Below, one piece after another: positions 48,899-56,887 of a stretch of DNA of 64,000 nt. The notes beneath the pieces are model-generated. The model was not told where the DNA came from, did no database searches, and worked only from the letters and a program-made list of their open reading frames with translations. Each line of letters starts with the position of its first letter. Within the stretch, counting starts at the first letter, position 1. The DNA is from Luteithermobacter gelatinilyticus. Lineage in GTDB: Bacteria; Pseudomonadota; Alphaproteobacteria; Sphingomonadales; Emcibacteraceae. The translations under genes were made by a program, and so were the position numbers. Location of the stretch: contig NZ_CP040517.1 in the NCBI RefSeq assembly GCF_005849285.1, positions 316,501 through 380,500 on the forward strand. The letters run 5' to 3'.

Positions 48899-50107
48899 GT
48901 GCTGAACACCCGGTTTGACGATCTGCCAGAGTATCCGTTTCCCCGCCTGCGGGCGCTGCTCGGGGGACTTGCAGCGAAAGACCCGGAAGGGTTGAACATG
49001 TCCGTGGGCGAACCCCAGCATGCCGTGCCGGAATTTGTCGCCGAAATATTGCATCGGGAGCGGGCGTCATATAACCGCTACCCGCCGGTGGCCGGGACAC
49101 CGGAGTGGCAGGCCGCCATGTGTGGCTGGTTTTGCCGGCGGTATAACATGGCGGACGATATTCTTGGCCCGGATCATGTGCTGCCATTGCCGGGCAGCCG
49201 TGAAGGACTGTTTTCTATTGGTCAGGTGGTGCTACCGCGTCAGAAGCACGGCCACCGCCCGGCGGTCCTCATGCCAAACCCGTTTTACCAGCCTTATGCC
49301 GCTGCCGCGCTCAGCGCCGGGGCCGAACCGGTTTATGTCACCGGCACTCGGGCGCAAAATTTTCTGCCGGAATATGAGAAACTGCCGAAGGCCCTGCTCC
49401 GGCGGGTGGGGCTGGCGTTTTTGTGCAGTCCTGCCAATCCGCAAGGCAGTGTGGCGGACCTGGCTTATCTGAAACGCCAGATTTTGCTGGCTCGCCGATA
49501 TGATTATGTGCTGGTAGGGGATGAATGTTATTCGGAAATTTACGATCAGGTGCCGCCGCCGGGCATTCTGGAAGCCTGTCTGGCGCTTGTGAAGGATGGG
49601 AAGGCGGAGGCGGCGGATCCTTTCCGGAACGTACTTTGTTTCAATTCCCTGTCCAAACGGTCTAATCTGGCCGGGCTGCGTTCTGCCGTTGTGGCGGGGG
49701 ATCCGCAAATCATCCGGGCTTTTGCGCGGCTGCGCAGTTATGGCGGCACGCCGTTGCCGTTGCCGGTGTTGGCGGCGTCTGCTGCCGCCTGGGCCGATGA
49801 GGGGCATGTGCAAAAAAACCGTGACCTGTACCGGCAGAAATTTGACCTGGCGGAAAAATACCTGGCCGGGCGATTTGATTTTGCCCGGCCGCAAGGCGGG
49901 TTCTGCCTGTGGCTGAATGTGGGGGATGGTGAGGCCGCCACCCGGCGGTTATGGAGCGAGGCGGGGATCAAGGTGTTGCCCGGTGCGTATCTGGCGCGGG
50001 AGGGAGAAGACGGGACAAATCCGGCCCTGTCTTATATTCGCCTCGTTCTTGTGCATGATAACGATCGCCTGGAAGCGGCGCTTGAGAAGATTGCCGCAAT
50101 TCTATAA
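48899..50107 (+). CDS. PLP-dependent aminotransferase (class I/II, DapC-like)
   Basis: A 402-aa aminotransferase resembling alphaproteobacterial N-succinyldiaminopimelate aminotransferase (DapC), which acts in lysine and peptidoglycan precursor synthesis. Seen: LNMSVGEPQHAVPEFV, YPPVAGTPEW, LPGSREGLFSIG, the aspartate in VGDECYSEIYD, and the PLP lysine in NSLSKRSNLAGLRS. The frame is open to 48806, but a GTG at 48899 (VLNTRFDDLPEYPFPRL) has AAGGA at good spacing and matches the family start (MNPRLDxLPxYPFxRL). The specific substrate is a family inference. It is followed at some distance by ftsK. Confidence 0.85.
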   Translation: MLNTRFDDLPEYPFPRLRALLGGLAAKDPEGLNMSVGEPQHAVPEFVAEILHRERASYNRYPPVAGTPEWQAAMCGWFCRRYNMADDILGPDHVLPLPGSREGLFSIGQVVLPRQKHGHRPAVLMPNPFYQPYAAAALSAGAEPVYVTGTRAQNFLPEYEKLPKALLRRVGLAFLCSPANPQGSVADLAYLKRQILLARRYDYVLVGDECYSEIYDQVPPPGILEACLALVKDGKAEAADPFRNVLCFNSLSKRSNLAGLRSAVVAGDPQIIRAFARLRSYGGTPLPLPVLAASAAAWADEGHVQKNRDLYRQKFDLAEKYLAGRFDFARPQGGFCLWLNVGDGEAATRRLWSEAGIKVLPGAYLAREGEDGTNPALSYIRLVLVHDNDRLEAALEKIAAIL

Positions 50108-50234
50108 TAAATAGTTTTGCAAGAGATACGGGAATTTTTAAGGATTGCAGAGAAAGAATTTACTCTTTTGAAGTATGCTCCGGGGATATGTGTTGCGGAT
50201 AGGCCCGGAAAAACGGACGAAATAGGACGAAGAT

Positions 50235-52661
50235 TTGGCAAGCAGAAGGAAAAACATCAAAAAATCGGCACGAAAGTCCCTGTTGCCGGAAGCGGTGAGC
50301 GAATTCCTGAAAAAAAGCCTGATCCGCCTGTGGGGCAGTCTGCTGGTGTTGTTTGGTCTGGCGGCTTACGCGGCATTTATCAGTTATGATATTCATGATC
50401 CGAGCTGGAATAACGAAGTAAGCGGACCGGCAGGCAACTGGCTGGGACGGCCGGGATCTCATGCTGCCGACCTGTTGATCCAGACGCTGGGCCTTGGAGC
50501 GGTAATTCTGATTTTGCCGGTTCTGACCTGGGGATGGCGGGTGATCAGCCTCAAGGGATTGCCGTATATCTTCCGTCACCTTCTGGTGCTGCCGGTGGCG
50601 GTGCTTCTGGCTTCCCTGGCCCTTGCGCTGCTGCCTACCTTCAGCAGCTGGCCGCTGAAGACGGGACTGGGGGGCATATTGGGCGACATTCTGCGGGATT
50701 ATCTCATGTCGCTGGTGGCGTTGAGCGGTTTTGATGTTTATCCCGTCATCTATGCCCTGGTCGTCCTGTTTTTCATGGGGTTCAGCCTGCTTTTTGTGTT
50801 GGGGCTCGACAGGGAAGAATGGCAGGAGATGGGACGTTTTCTGGTCCGGTCCGTGTTGTGGTTGCTGCGTTATATGGGGCGGGGAATACGCGGTCTGATC
50901 GCGCTGATCCGCCGGCCGTCAGTCGCCTCGTCTGCCCCGGCGGAAAGTGGCGGTAGAAAGGCCAAAACCCGTAAGGAACCGGCTTTGAACAAGGGGGAAG
51001 AGCCCACCCCCCAGAAATCCATTCCGGTGGTGGATGTGCCCAGTGCTACCCCCGCCCCCAGCAAGCGTGAGCAGGCGGAACGGCAACCCATGCTGGATAT
51101 TCTGCAGTCCGGTGAATTTGTTCTGCCGGCACTCAGCCTTTTGAACAAACCCAAACCGCTGGACAAACAGGACCGGCTGACCAAAGAGGCCCTGGAACAG
51201 AATGCCCGGATGCTGGAATCCGTGCTGGATGACTTCGGTATTCAGGGCGAGATTACTAAAGTGCGCCCCGGCCCAGTGGTGACGCTTTATGAACTGGAGC
51301 CGGCGCCGGGCACCAAATCGTCGCGGGTGATTAATCTGGCGGATGACATTGCCCGCAGCATGAGCGCCGTTTCCGCCCGGGTGGCGGTGATTCCGGGCAA
51401 AAATGCCATCGGCATCGAGCTGCCCAACAGCAAACGGGAAATCGTGGCCCTTCGGGAATTGTTATCCAGCCCCGCCTATGAGGACAGCCGGGCCAAACTG
51501 CCGCTGACCTTGGGTAAGGATATCGGCGGGGCACCGGTGATAGCGGATCTTGCAAGCATGCCGCATCTTCTGGTGGCCGGTACCACGGGGTCGGGCAAAT
51601 CTGTGGCCATCAATGTGATGATTTTGTCGCTGCTGTACAAACTGACGCCAGAGCAGTGCCGCCTGATCATGGTGGATCCGAAAATGCTGGAATTGTCGGT
51701 TTATGACAATATCCCGCATCTGCTCACGCCGGTGGTGACGGATCCGAAAAAGGCGGTCGTGGCGCTTAAATGGGCGGTCCAGGAAATGGACAAGCGTTAC
51801 CAGAATATGGCGAAACTGCAGGTGCGCAATATCGGCGCCTATAATCAGCGCCTGGAACAGGCCCGCAAGAAAGGGGAAAAAATTGTCCGCAAGGTGCAGA
51901 CCGGTTTTGACCCGGAAACCGGGCAACCGGTTTACGAGGAAGAGGAATTGGATCTTACGCCGTTGCCCATGATTGTGGTGATTGTGGATGAAATGGCGGA
52001 TCTGATGCTGGTGGCGGGCAAGGATATCGAAGTGCTGATCCAGCGCCTGGCCCAGAAGGCCCGGGCGTCGGGCATTCATCTGATCATGGCGACCCAGCGC
52101 CCGTCAGTGGATGTGATTACCGGCACCATCAAGGCCAATTTTCCGACCCGCATCAGCTTTCAGGTGACCTCCAAGATCGACAGCCGCACCATTCTTGGTG
52201 AACAGGGGGCCGAACAGCTGTTGGGGATGGGGGATATGCTGTATATGGCCGGGGGCGGGCGTATTACCCGCGTGCACGGTCCCTTTGTCAGTGACGAGGA
52301 AGTGGAGCAGGTCTGTGAAGAGCTGAAAAAACAGGGGTGGCCCGATTATCTGGAAGATATTACCGAAGAACCGGATGACGGGTATGACAACACCTTCCTG
52401 CAGCATGCCCTGGGTGATGGTAATGGCGGCAAGGCCGGGGGCAGCGGTGATGACCTGTATGACCAGGCGGTGGCCATTGTGGCCCGGGACCGCAAGGCGT
52501 CCACCAGCTATATCCAGCGCCAGTTACAGATCGGCTATAATCGCGCGGCCAATCTGATCGACCGGATGGAGCGCGAAGGCGTGGTTTCCCCCGCCAACCA
52601 TGTGGGCAAACGCGAGGTGCTGATCCAGGATCACAGCGGCCGGGATGAGGCGCCGTTCTGA
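50235..52661 (+). CDS. ftsK: DNA translocase FtsK
   Basis: Septum-located hexameric ATPase that pumps chromosomal DNA and aligns dif sites during division. The 808 aa have about four N-terminal membrane helices (residues 30-200), a Pro/Lys/Ala-rich linker, the motor with Walker A GTTGSGKSVAINVM and Walker B IVDEMADLMLVAGK, and the gamma winged-helix DNA-reading domain (RKASTSYIQRQLQIGYNRAA). The start is TTG at 50235, preceded by an AGGA; no ATG nearby fits. It is shorter than E. coli FtsK because the linker is short, as usual in this class. lolA follows 112 bp downstream. Confidence 0.95.
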   Translation: MASRRKNIKKSARKSLLPEAVSEFLKKSLIRLWGSLLVLFGLAAYAAFISYDIHDPSWNNEVSGPAGNWLGRPGSHAADLLIQTLGLGAVILILPVLTWGWRVISLKGLPYIFRHLLVLPVAVLLASLALALLPTFSSWPLKTGLGGILGDILRDYLMSLVALSGFDVYPVIYALVVLFFMGFSLLFVLGLDREEWQEMGRFLVRSVLWLLRYMGRGIRGLIALIRRPSVASSAPAESGGRKAKTRKEPALNKGEEPTPQKSIPVVDVPSATPAPSKREQAERQPMLDILQSGEFVLPALSLLNKPKPLDKQDRLTKEALEQNARMLESVLDDFGIQGEITKVRPGPVVTLYELEPAPGTKSSRVINLADDIARSMSAVSARVAVIPGKNAIGIELPNSKREIVALRELLSSPAYEDSRAKLPLTLGKDIGGAPVIADLASMPHLLVAGTTGSGKSVAINVMILSLLYKLTPEQCRLIMVDPKMLELSVYDNIPHLLTPVVTDPKKAVVALKWAVQEMDKRYQNMAKLQVRNIGAYNQRLEQARKKGEKIVRKVQTGFDPETGQPVYEEEELDLTPLPMIVVIVDEMADLMLVAGKDIEVLIQRLAQKARASGIHLIMATQRPSVDVITGTIKANFPTRISFQVTSKIDSRTILGEQGAEQLLGMGDMLYMAGGGRITRVHGPFVSDEEVEQVCEELKKQGWPDYLEDITEEPDDGYDNTFLQHALGDGNGGKAGGSGDDLYDQAVAIVARDRKASTSYIQRQLQIGYNRAANLIDRMEREGVVSPANHVGKREVLIQDHSGRDEAPF

Positions 52662-52773
52662 CGGATGGGGCAGATAGCTTGTTGCCAACCTCGTTCCCGA
52701 TGGATGTTCATGACAGGTTCAGTGTCGTCATGCCAGGCTGGGAAGGCGAAACAAGAGACAGGATGAAAACGTA

Positions 52774-53544
52774 ATGAACAGAACAACAGACCGGTCAGGA
52801 CGCAGCAGGCACCCTGGAATTACTGTTTCAGGGCGCAATATTCTCCGCTCAGGTCTGGCGGTGAGATGTTTTGTGCTGCTGGGGGTTCTTGTTCTGGCCG
52901 CCCCAGTGCAGGCTGTCGAGCGCGCCGCCCAAACGAAAACGCCCCAGGCCGTAGTGATGCCAGCGCCGCGTTTGGTCAGTGGGCAAGAACGGCAAAAGAT
53001 CATCGCCCGTCTTGAAGAGCGACTAAATGACATTCAGAGCCTGAAAGCCCGATTCTTGCAGCGGGGGCCGGATGGTAAGGTGGTTGAGGGCGATATTTAT
53101 CTGGAACGGCCGGGGAAACTTCGGTTTGATTACGGGGACAGCCAGCCGTTTCTGATCGTTAGCAATGGCGATATGCTGAGTTTTGTTGATTATGAAGTGG
53201 ATCAGGTGACCCGTTGGCCTATTGGCAAGACTCCGCTGGGCCTTCTGGTGGAAAAGGAGATCAGCCTGACGGAGCGGGTGGAAATTCCGGAAATTATGCG
53301 CTTTGCCGGCTTGCTCAAGGTGCCGGTGATTGACCCGGCGCGGGAGGATCAGGGGTTTATCACGCTGATTTTTGAAGAAAGCACTTTGGAGCTCAGGGCC
53401 TGGGAAGTGACCGATGCGCAGGGGTATCTGACCCGCGTCTCCCTGGTCAATCCCGAATATAATGTGGCCATTGATGATGACCGTTTCACCTATCGTGATC
53501 CTCGTCCGCTGCGCAAGCGACCGTTGCAGGGCCCCCGCCGGTAG
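52774..53544 (+). CDS. lolA: Outer-membrane lipoprotein carrier protein LolA
   Basis: Periplasmic chaperone that receives lipoproteins from LolCDE and carries them to the outer membrane. The 256 aa have a hydrophobic export signal (LAVRCFVLLGVLVLAAPVQA) after a long charged leader, then the LolA core: LNDIQSLKARFLQRG, GDIYLERPGKLRFDY, LIVSNGDMLSFVDYEVDQV and FEESTLELRAWEV. Gene order ftsK-lolA-xthA is usual in alphaproteobacteria. An alternative internal start would shorten the leader. The C-terminal RKRPLQGPRR is basic. Confidence 0.93.
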   Translation: MNRTTDRSGRSRHPGITVSGRNILRSGLAVRCFVLLGVLVLAAPVQAVERAAQTKTPQAVVMPAPRLVSGQERQKIIARLEERLNDIQSLKARFLQRGPDGKVVEGDIYLERPGKLRFDYGDSQPFLIVSNGDMLSFVDYEVDQVTRWPIGKTPLGLLVEKEISLTERVEIPEIMRFAGLLKVPVIDPAREDQGFITLIFEESTLELRAWEVTDAQGYLTRVSLVNPEYNVAIDDDRFTYRDPRPLRKRPLQGPRR

Positions 53545-53739
53545 TGGGCCGTTAGCGGGAATGTCACGGCGGGCGGACCGCCACTCGTTAATAGAACTTA
53601 TCCGGTCTATGGAACTTATTATAAACCGCTATTTCGTGCATCGGCATGTCATTGTGAGTTCAGCAAACAATAAATTGTACATGCCGCCTATTGAAAAACA
53701 GGAATTATTAATTATCTCTAATATGTAAGCCGCGTGGAC

Positions 53740-53866
53740 ACTATGATCTACCCTTCCTCAGGTCATTTTGTCCGCGGTTTACCTGCAAGAGGTTTCCCCT
53801 CCCCCTCCCTCTTGCAACGCATAGCGTAAAACTGCCCGGCCAGACCTCCTGGCCGGGATTTTTATT
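53740..53866 (+). ncRNA. Candidate small RNA with C-rich loop and intrinsic terminator
   Basis: The transcript would contain TGCAAGAG pairing with CTCTTGCA (53788-53816) around a loop rich in C and T (CCCCTCCCCCTCC), then the terminator hairpin at 53835-53866. Alphaproteobacterial trans-acting small RNAs often carry CCUCC anti-Shine-Dalgarno loops. No promoter is convincing (a TTGAAA occurs at 53691), so the whole could be the lolA 3' end. Confidence 0.35.
53835..53866 (+). terminator. Strong intrinsic terminator
   Basis: CCCGGCCAG pairs with CTGGCCGGG, the loop being ACCTC-like, and is followed by ATTTTTATTT. It lies 290 bp after lolA and 60 bp before the next gene. Confidence 0.9.
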
Positions 53867-53922
53867 TCCCACACTTGTATAAAACCGTCAGGGGCGTTAG
53901 ACCTAATCCGGGTTAAGAGAGT

Positions 53923-54510
53923 ATGACAAGGACAGCATTCATGGATGATATCAATCCGGAAGATTATCCAACCCTGGTTCAGGTGGGCCGTTTTGCCCGG
54001 CTGATTGCCGGCATAAGCTGGTTTCGCAATATTGGTGAGCCGCTCAGCAATGACGTTCGGGAGCTGGCCCGGGCCTATGGGGATGCGTTGGGATTTCCGG
54101 GGGCGGATGTGGCCCAGATTTACGATTGGGATGAAGCCGCCGCCACGCTGGAGACTCATGACCTGAACAGTCCCGCTTGGGAGGCGGAGGAACAACTGCT
54201 CAGCGCTCTGCATCACCAGGCGCTTGATATTCTGGATCCGCAGATGCTGGAGGTGGCGCTCACTCATGTGAACAGCCAGGCGTCCGACGCCATTACTGAA
54301 CGGGTGATGAGCGCGGCGGATCTTTGGGGAATCGAAGACGAAGAATTACTGCGCGCCAGTATCGGCACCGCTATTCACGCCTGTTATCAGGCAGCGCTGG
54401 TGGTCGCGGCCGGAGAAAGCGAGGATCATCCCTTTGCCTTGAAATTCCGGCTTTTTGAAAAGGGTTGGTGGCCGCTTGGCATTGTTGGGAATACGTTGAA
54501 CATTTTCTGA
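53923..54510 (+). CDS. Conserved hypothetical protein, 195 aa
   Basis: A soluble, mostly helical, acidic 195-aa protein. Recognisable pieces are WFRNIGEPLSNDVRELARAYG, YDWDEAAATLETHDLNSPAW, and a C-terminus KFRLFEKGWWPLGIVGNTLNIF that looks conserved in alphaproteobacteria. No known domain is apparent. ATGs at codons 1 and 7 are both possible. The last codons are inside a 13-bp tandem duplication that also carries the TGA stop. It precedes xthA with a 46-bp gap, so the two may share a transcript. Confidence 0.75.
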   Translation: MTRTAFMDDINPEDYPTLVQVGRFARLIAGISWFRNIGEPLSNDVRELARAYGDALGFPGADVAQIYDWDEAAATLETHDLNSPAWEAEEQLLSALHHQALDILDPQMLEVALTHVNSQASDAITERVMSAADLWGIEDEELLRASIGTAIHACYQAALVVAAGESEDHPFALKFRLFEKGWWPLGIVGNTLNIF

Positions 54511-54527
54511 GAATATTTTCTGAGATT
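54502..54527. repeat. 13-bp tandem duplication over a stop codon
   Basis: ATTTTCTGAGAAT and ATTTTCTGAGATT are adjacent. The TGA at 54508-54510, in the first copy, ends the hypothetical gene. Confidence 0.88.
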
Positions 54528-54556
54528 GCTCAGTTAAGCCTTGGGAAGGAAATTTT

Positions 54557-55354
54557 ATGCCTGCTCTCAGACTTGCGACCTGGAACATTAATTCCATTCG
54601 TATCAGATTGCCGCTTGTGGATCAATTTATCGCTCATGCCCAACCGGACATCCTGTGTCTTCAGGAAACCAAGGTGCGCGATGAACAGTTCCCGGTCAGC
54701 TTCTTTACCGAACGGGGATATCATCATTATGCCCTGGCGGGGCAGAAAGGATATCACGGGGTGGCGACATTTTCGCGCCTGCCTCTTGACAACCAGACCC
54801 GAATTGATTGGTGCGGCAGGGGGGACGCCCGACATGTGGAAGTCCGGCTGCTTGATGGTGTGATGCTGCATAATTTTTATGTGCCGGCTGGCGGCGATGA
54901 ACCGGACCCGGCTGTGAATGACAAATTCGCCCACAAGCTCGACTTCCTGGATGAAATGACGAGCTGGTCAAAGGAGCTGCCGCGCAAGGGGCGGCACATT
55001 CTGGTGGGCGATCTGAACGTTGCCCCCTTGGAGACAGATGTCTGGTCTCACAAGCAGCTTCTGAAAGTGGTTAGTCATACGCCGGTGGAGGTGGAAAAGA
55101 TAAAACGGCTTCAGGACAGCCACGGCTGGGTTGATGCCATGCGGCATTTTGTGCCGGAAGAGCAAAGGCTGTATACGTGGTGGTCCTATCGCGCCCGGGA
55201 TTGGAAAGTCTCAAACCGGGGCCGACGGCTGGACCATGTCTGGGTCAGCCCGGTGCTCAGAGAAGGTCTGGCGGCCATGCAAGTAGTGGAAGAGGCACGC
55301 GGCTGGGAAAAACCTTCCGATCATGCACCGGTGCTTGTGGATATTTCACTCTAA
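54557..55354 (+). CDS. xthA: Exodeoxyribonuclease III
   Basis: AP endonuclease and 3'-5' exonuclease for base-excision repair, 265 aa. Diagnostic motifs are present: ATWNINSIRIR, CLQETKV (metal-binding Glu), YVPAGG, VGDLNVAPLE (catalytic Asp and Asn), YTWWSYR and SDHAPVLVDI (catalytic His). The length is normal. It pairs functionally with MutM, which makes AP sites and lies elsewhere in the window. Confidence 0.95.
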   Translation: MPALRLATWNINSIRIRLPLVDQFIAHAQPDILCLQETKVRDEQFPVSFFTERGYHHYALAGQKGYHGVATFSRLPLDNQTRIDWCGRGDARHVEVRLLDGVMLHNFYVPAGGDEPDPAVNDKFAHKLDFLDEMTSWSKELPRKGRHILVGDLNVAPLETDVWSHKQLLKVVSHTPVEVEKIKRLQDSHGWVDAMRHFVPEEQRLYTWWSYRARDWKVSNRGRRLDHVWVSPVLREGLAAMQVVEEARGWEKPSDHAPVLVDISL

Positions 55355-55445
55355 ATATAGTTTTTTTAGTATTTCCTGGGCATAATGATATTAGAAGAAT
55401 AAAATATACATAATCTATCTTTTGAAAAATATCCGATGGGGTAGA

Positions 55446-55961
55446 ATGACGCGGCTGACAGAACTGAAATATGCGATGGTCGAGGACGTTCCGCTTGAAC
55501 GGCTACGGGAGGATCACCCCGTCCGGTATTTTGCCGAATACTGGCAGGAGCGGCGGGGGACTGAAAAAGCTCCCAGACGCGCACTTTTTTCCCCGGCTCA
55601 TATGCCTCAACTTCTGCCTTTTCTGGTGGTACTTGAATATGTGGAACGGGGACAGGGCCCTGATTTTTTGGCCCGGCTGGAAGGGGAGTATGTTGTCAGT
55701 ATCTCCCGAATGAACTCTATGGGGCGTTATCTGAGCGATTTTATGAGTCCGGCACAGTTTGATCAGCGTTGCGCCGAGTTTTTGCGTTTGAAAAATAGGC
55801 CGTCCCCCATCATTCAGAAAGTTTCCTTTCATAACGAATTTGAAGACCGGTTAGCGGGATATCGTGGTGTTTTCCCGTTTCTGGTGGAGGATGGCCAGGT
55901 GGGGCAATTGTTTATCGTGGTGGCGGCCGAGGATATTGAGGTGAGACCTTTTGCAGGCTAG
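55446..55961 (+). CDS. PAS_5-family protein of unknown function
   Basis: A 171-aa protein resembling the alphaproteobacterial PAS_5 family (PF07310), a small stand-alone PAS-like sensory domain. The pattern HPVRYFAEYWQERR, FSPAHMPQLLPFLVVLEYV and LARLEGEYV at about residues 24-90 is typical. The frame is open to a TTG at 55422, but the ATG at 55446 fits better. Its stop codon TAG (55959-55961) is the first three bases of the 283-bp mobile element. No output domain is present, so it may interact with another regulator. Confidence 0.8.
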   Translation: MTRLTELKYAMVEDVPLERLREDHPVRYFAEYWQERRGTEKAPRRALFSPAHMPQLLPFLVVLEYVERGQGPDFLARLEGEYVVSISRMNSMGRYLSDFMSPAQFDQRCAEFLRLKNRPSPIIQKVSFHNEFEDRLAGYRGVFPFLVEDGQVGQLFIVVAAEDIEVRPFAG

Positions 55962-56241
55962 AGTGAATGGTGAAGAGGTTGGCTCAATTCTGTTGGCGGA
56001 TTGTGGCCCGCCTCACGCGGAAGACGGCGCCGGGCGATGCGGGGCATCGGGCCAGGCGTCTGACCCAGGAGTCTGACAAAGTGAGCGGCCCCAAGCCGCC
56101 ACCCCGAAGGGCCGGGCCGATCTGGTCCAGTTCCGGCGGGGTTTGGCTTGGCCGTACCGTCAGTATGGCCTGCGCCAAACCCCTGGCTCCTGAACCAGAC
56201 CTGACCGGCAGAATGGGTCAACCTCTTCACAATTCACTCTA
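55959..56241. mobile_element. 283-bp MITE-like element with inverted terminal repeats
   Basis: The left end TAGAGTGAATGGTGAAGAGG and the complement of the right end (TAGAGTGAATTGTGAAGAGG) match over about 35-40 bp (then TTGGCTCAATTCTG versus TTGACCCATTCTG). CTAG borders both sides, which fits a TA or CTAG target-site duplication. The inside is GC-rich and shows no transposase; open frames on both strands span it but look compositional. It is probably non-autonomous and moved by an absent transposase. Confidence 0.8.
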
Positions 56242-56375
56242 GGCCTTATCCGGGGGAGTATATTCCGCCTTATTCCCCATAATCCCGTTCCGAAACTGTC
56301 CCATATGTTCTGAAAAATGTCCCGGATGGTGCGCCAGGGTGCCGGATGTTGTGGCGGGCTGGAAAATGGGGAAAA

Positions 56376-56450
<75 letters not shown>

Positions 56451-56630
56451 ACGGGTCACATCTGTATTCTTCAAGGTAGGCCGCTGCGTTATAGGAAAAA
56501 AGCAGGAGCCTGTCCAGTCCCGAAAATAAAAAAAAATCATTTTTTCGGAGCTTTCAGGAGTGTCCCCGCAACAGCGTTCTTCGCAGTGGCAAACGGGCCT
56601 GATTCTTCCCCCTGTTCTTCCTCATGCCTG

Positions 56631-56662
56631 CAATTGAGTCAACCTATTCACAATTCACTCTA
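56631..56662 (-). repeat. Truncated palindromic element
   Basis: Read on the minus strand it begins TAGAGTGAATTGTGAATAGG, continues TTGACTCAATTG, then stops without the last seven bases of the right arm. It lies between tRNA-Phe and yacG. Confidence 0.85.
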
Positions 56663-56684
56663 TGGGGCCGGCCGTTAGGCTCTG

Positions 56685-56885
56685 TCAGGTTTCTTCATCA
56701 GCGGGTGACGGGTTGTCCGGTGCTTCTTCGGTGGGGATGGCATATGCCCCCTTGAGCCATCGGCCCAGATCCACATCGGCGCAGCGCGCCGAACAGAACG
56801 GGCGATATTTTTCCACCACCGGATTGTCACAGACGGGACAGCGGGCCTTGCTTTTTGGGCCATGTTGGGGGACTTGAGCAGACAT
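56685..56885 (-). CDS. yacG: DNA gyrase inhibitor YacG
   Basis: A 66-aa zinc protein that in E. coli binds GyrB and inhibits gyrase. Two Cys pairs are visible: CPVCDNPVV and FCSARCADVDLGRWLKG, spacing as in the family. The start MSAQVPQHG at 56885 is preferred over the ATG at 56891. It overlaps the 3' end of rng (stop at 56888) by close spacing, so the genes are co-transcribed (maf-rng-yacG). Confidence 0.93.
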   Translation of the reverse strand: MSAQVPQHGPKSKARCPVCDNPVVEKYRPFCSARCADVDLGRWLKGAYAIPTEEAPDNPSPADEET

Positions 56886-56887
56886 GA

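Larger units (their letters stand above)
53545..53922. other. Non-coding gap after lolA
   Basis: 378 bp without a convincing gene. AT-rich up to about 53730, then a C/T-rich stretch with two hairpins, of which the second is a strong intrinsic terminator. It is either the lolA 3' region or a small RNA locus (see candidate at 53740). Confidence 0.6.

Noticed and set aside
55967-56242. Open frames of about 90 codons on both strands of the 283-bp element
   Set aside because: They span a GC-rich element end to end, start at weak codons, and resemble no transposase or other family; composition explains them.
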